A stretch of 38,157 nt of DNA from an uncultured Angelakisella sp. (lineage in GTDB: Bacteria; Bacillota; Clostridia; Oscillospirales; Ruminococcaceae), in contig CAJUFR010000001.1 in assembly GCA_910585525.1 (NCBI GenBank), forward strand, positions 80,589 through 118,745. The letters are read 5' to 3'. Position 1 is the first letter of the stretch. Each line of letters opens with the position of its first letter. The notes beneath the pieces were generated by a model, which was given only the letters and a program-made list of their open reading frames with translations, had not been told where the DNA came from and made no database searches. The position numbers and the translations under genes were made by a program. Below are positions 38,042 through 38,157 of the stretch, piece by piece.

Positions 38042-38157
38042 AAGGGGGAAAAAGCGTGAAAAGGGGGGGTGGCCGAAGGCCACGTGCCCGAAGGGCTGAA
38101 CCCCCCTCTTTTCGCGTCGAGCTGGCCGGTCACGAAGCGCAGCGGAGTGGCGAAAAC
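38042..38157 (+). repeat. Dispersed intergenic repeat, copy C (runs off the window)
   Basis: It begins with GGGGGAAAAAG-CGTGAAAAGGGGG, shared with copy B, then two small hairpins (GTGGCC-GAA-GGCCAC and GCCC-GAA-GGGC), then CCCCTCTTTTCGCGTCGAGC, shared with copies A and B. The right part after the core diverges. Non-coding. Confidence 0.7.

Overview
The window reads as a chromosomal segment of a GC-rich, spore-forming gut Clostridium, most likely Oscillospiraceae (Flavonifractor / Pseudoflavonifractor / Lawsonibacter-like). Supports for this are a BofA/YaaL sporulation pair, a class A RNase P RNA, DUF1385 next to prmC, strong AGGAGG ribosome-binding sites with TTG/GTG starts, and AT-rich promoters in an otherwise GC-rich sequence. 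No rRNA, tRNA, CRISPR array, phage gene or transposase was found. The genus is inference.

Region 1 (32-10975) is a peptide-use island. A GntR/FCD regulator is divergent from one long co-directional run: two ABC peptide permeases, two ABC ATPases, a RidA-family protein, two tandem TPR-like paralogues and two tandem cytosolic S9 serine peptidases, ending at a strong bidirectional terminator. The divergent promoters are embedded in three GTGTAC/GTATAC boxes typical of FadR-type GntR operators. No solute-binding protein is encoded. The logic would be import of oligopeptides, cytosolic cleavage by two S9 enzymes and handling of reactive enamines by RidA; the TPR pair is the unknown part.

Region 2 (10989-13046, minus) has a multi-pass membrane protein, a J-domain protein with a cysteine-rich tail and a DUF5685-like protein whose aspartate motifs recall squalene/phytoene synthases. 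Region 3 (13204-15375) has a membrane-anchored GH18 glycosidase and a MerR/GyrI-like regulator with a typical 19-bp-spacer MerR promoter. Region 4 (15619-16848, minus) has bofA, yaaL and rnpB. Region 5 (16867-19458) is a gdhA-ilvE operon linking glutamate to branched-chain amino acid transamination.

Region 6 (19524-25402, minus) has a small ORF and the run lipoprotein - response regulator - histidine kinase - DUF1385 - prmC. Region 7 (25421-29358) has an intergenic repeat between two terminators, an XRE regulator, a histidine phosphatase, a DUF975-like membrane protein, a YihX-like HAD protein and mntP. The mntP gene has a leader of about 330 nt with a yybP-ykoY-like manganese riboswitch start, a long inverted repeat and an intrinsic terminator.

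Region 8 (29722-37976) is a carbohydrate locus. A DeoR regulator is translationally coupled to an OmpR-type response regulator and a histidine kinase, followed by a membrane-anchored protein. This operon is divergent from a class II aldolase, galactitol-type PTS IIA-IIB-IIC, a second FucA-sized class II aldolase and a YcxB-like protein. A dispersed intergenic repeat with the core TTCGCGTCGAGC occurs at about 16.4, 25.5 and 38.1 kb.
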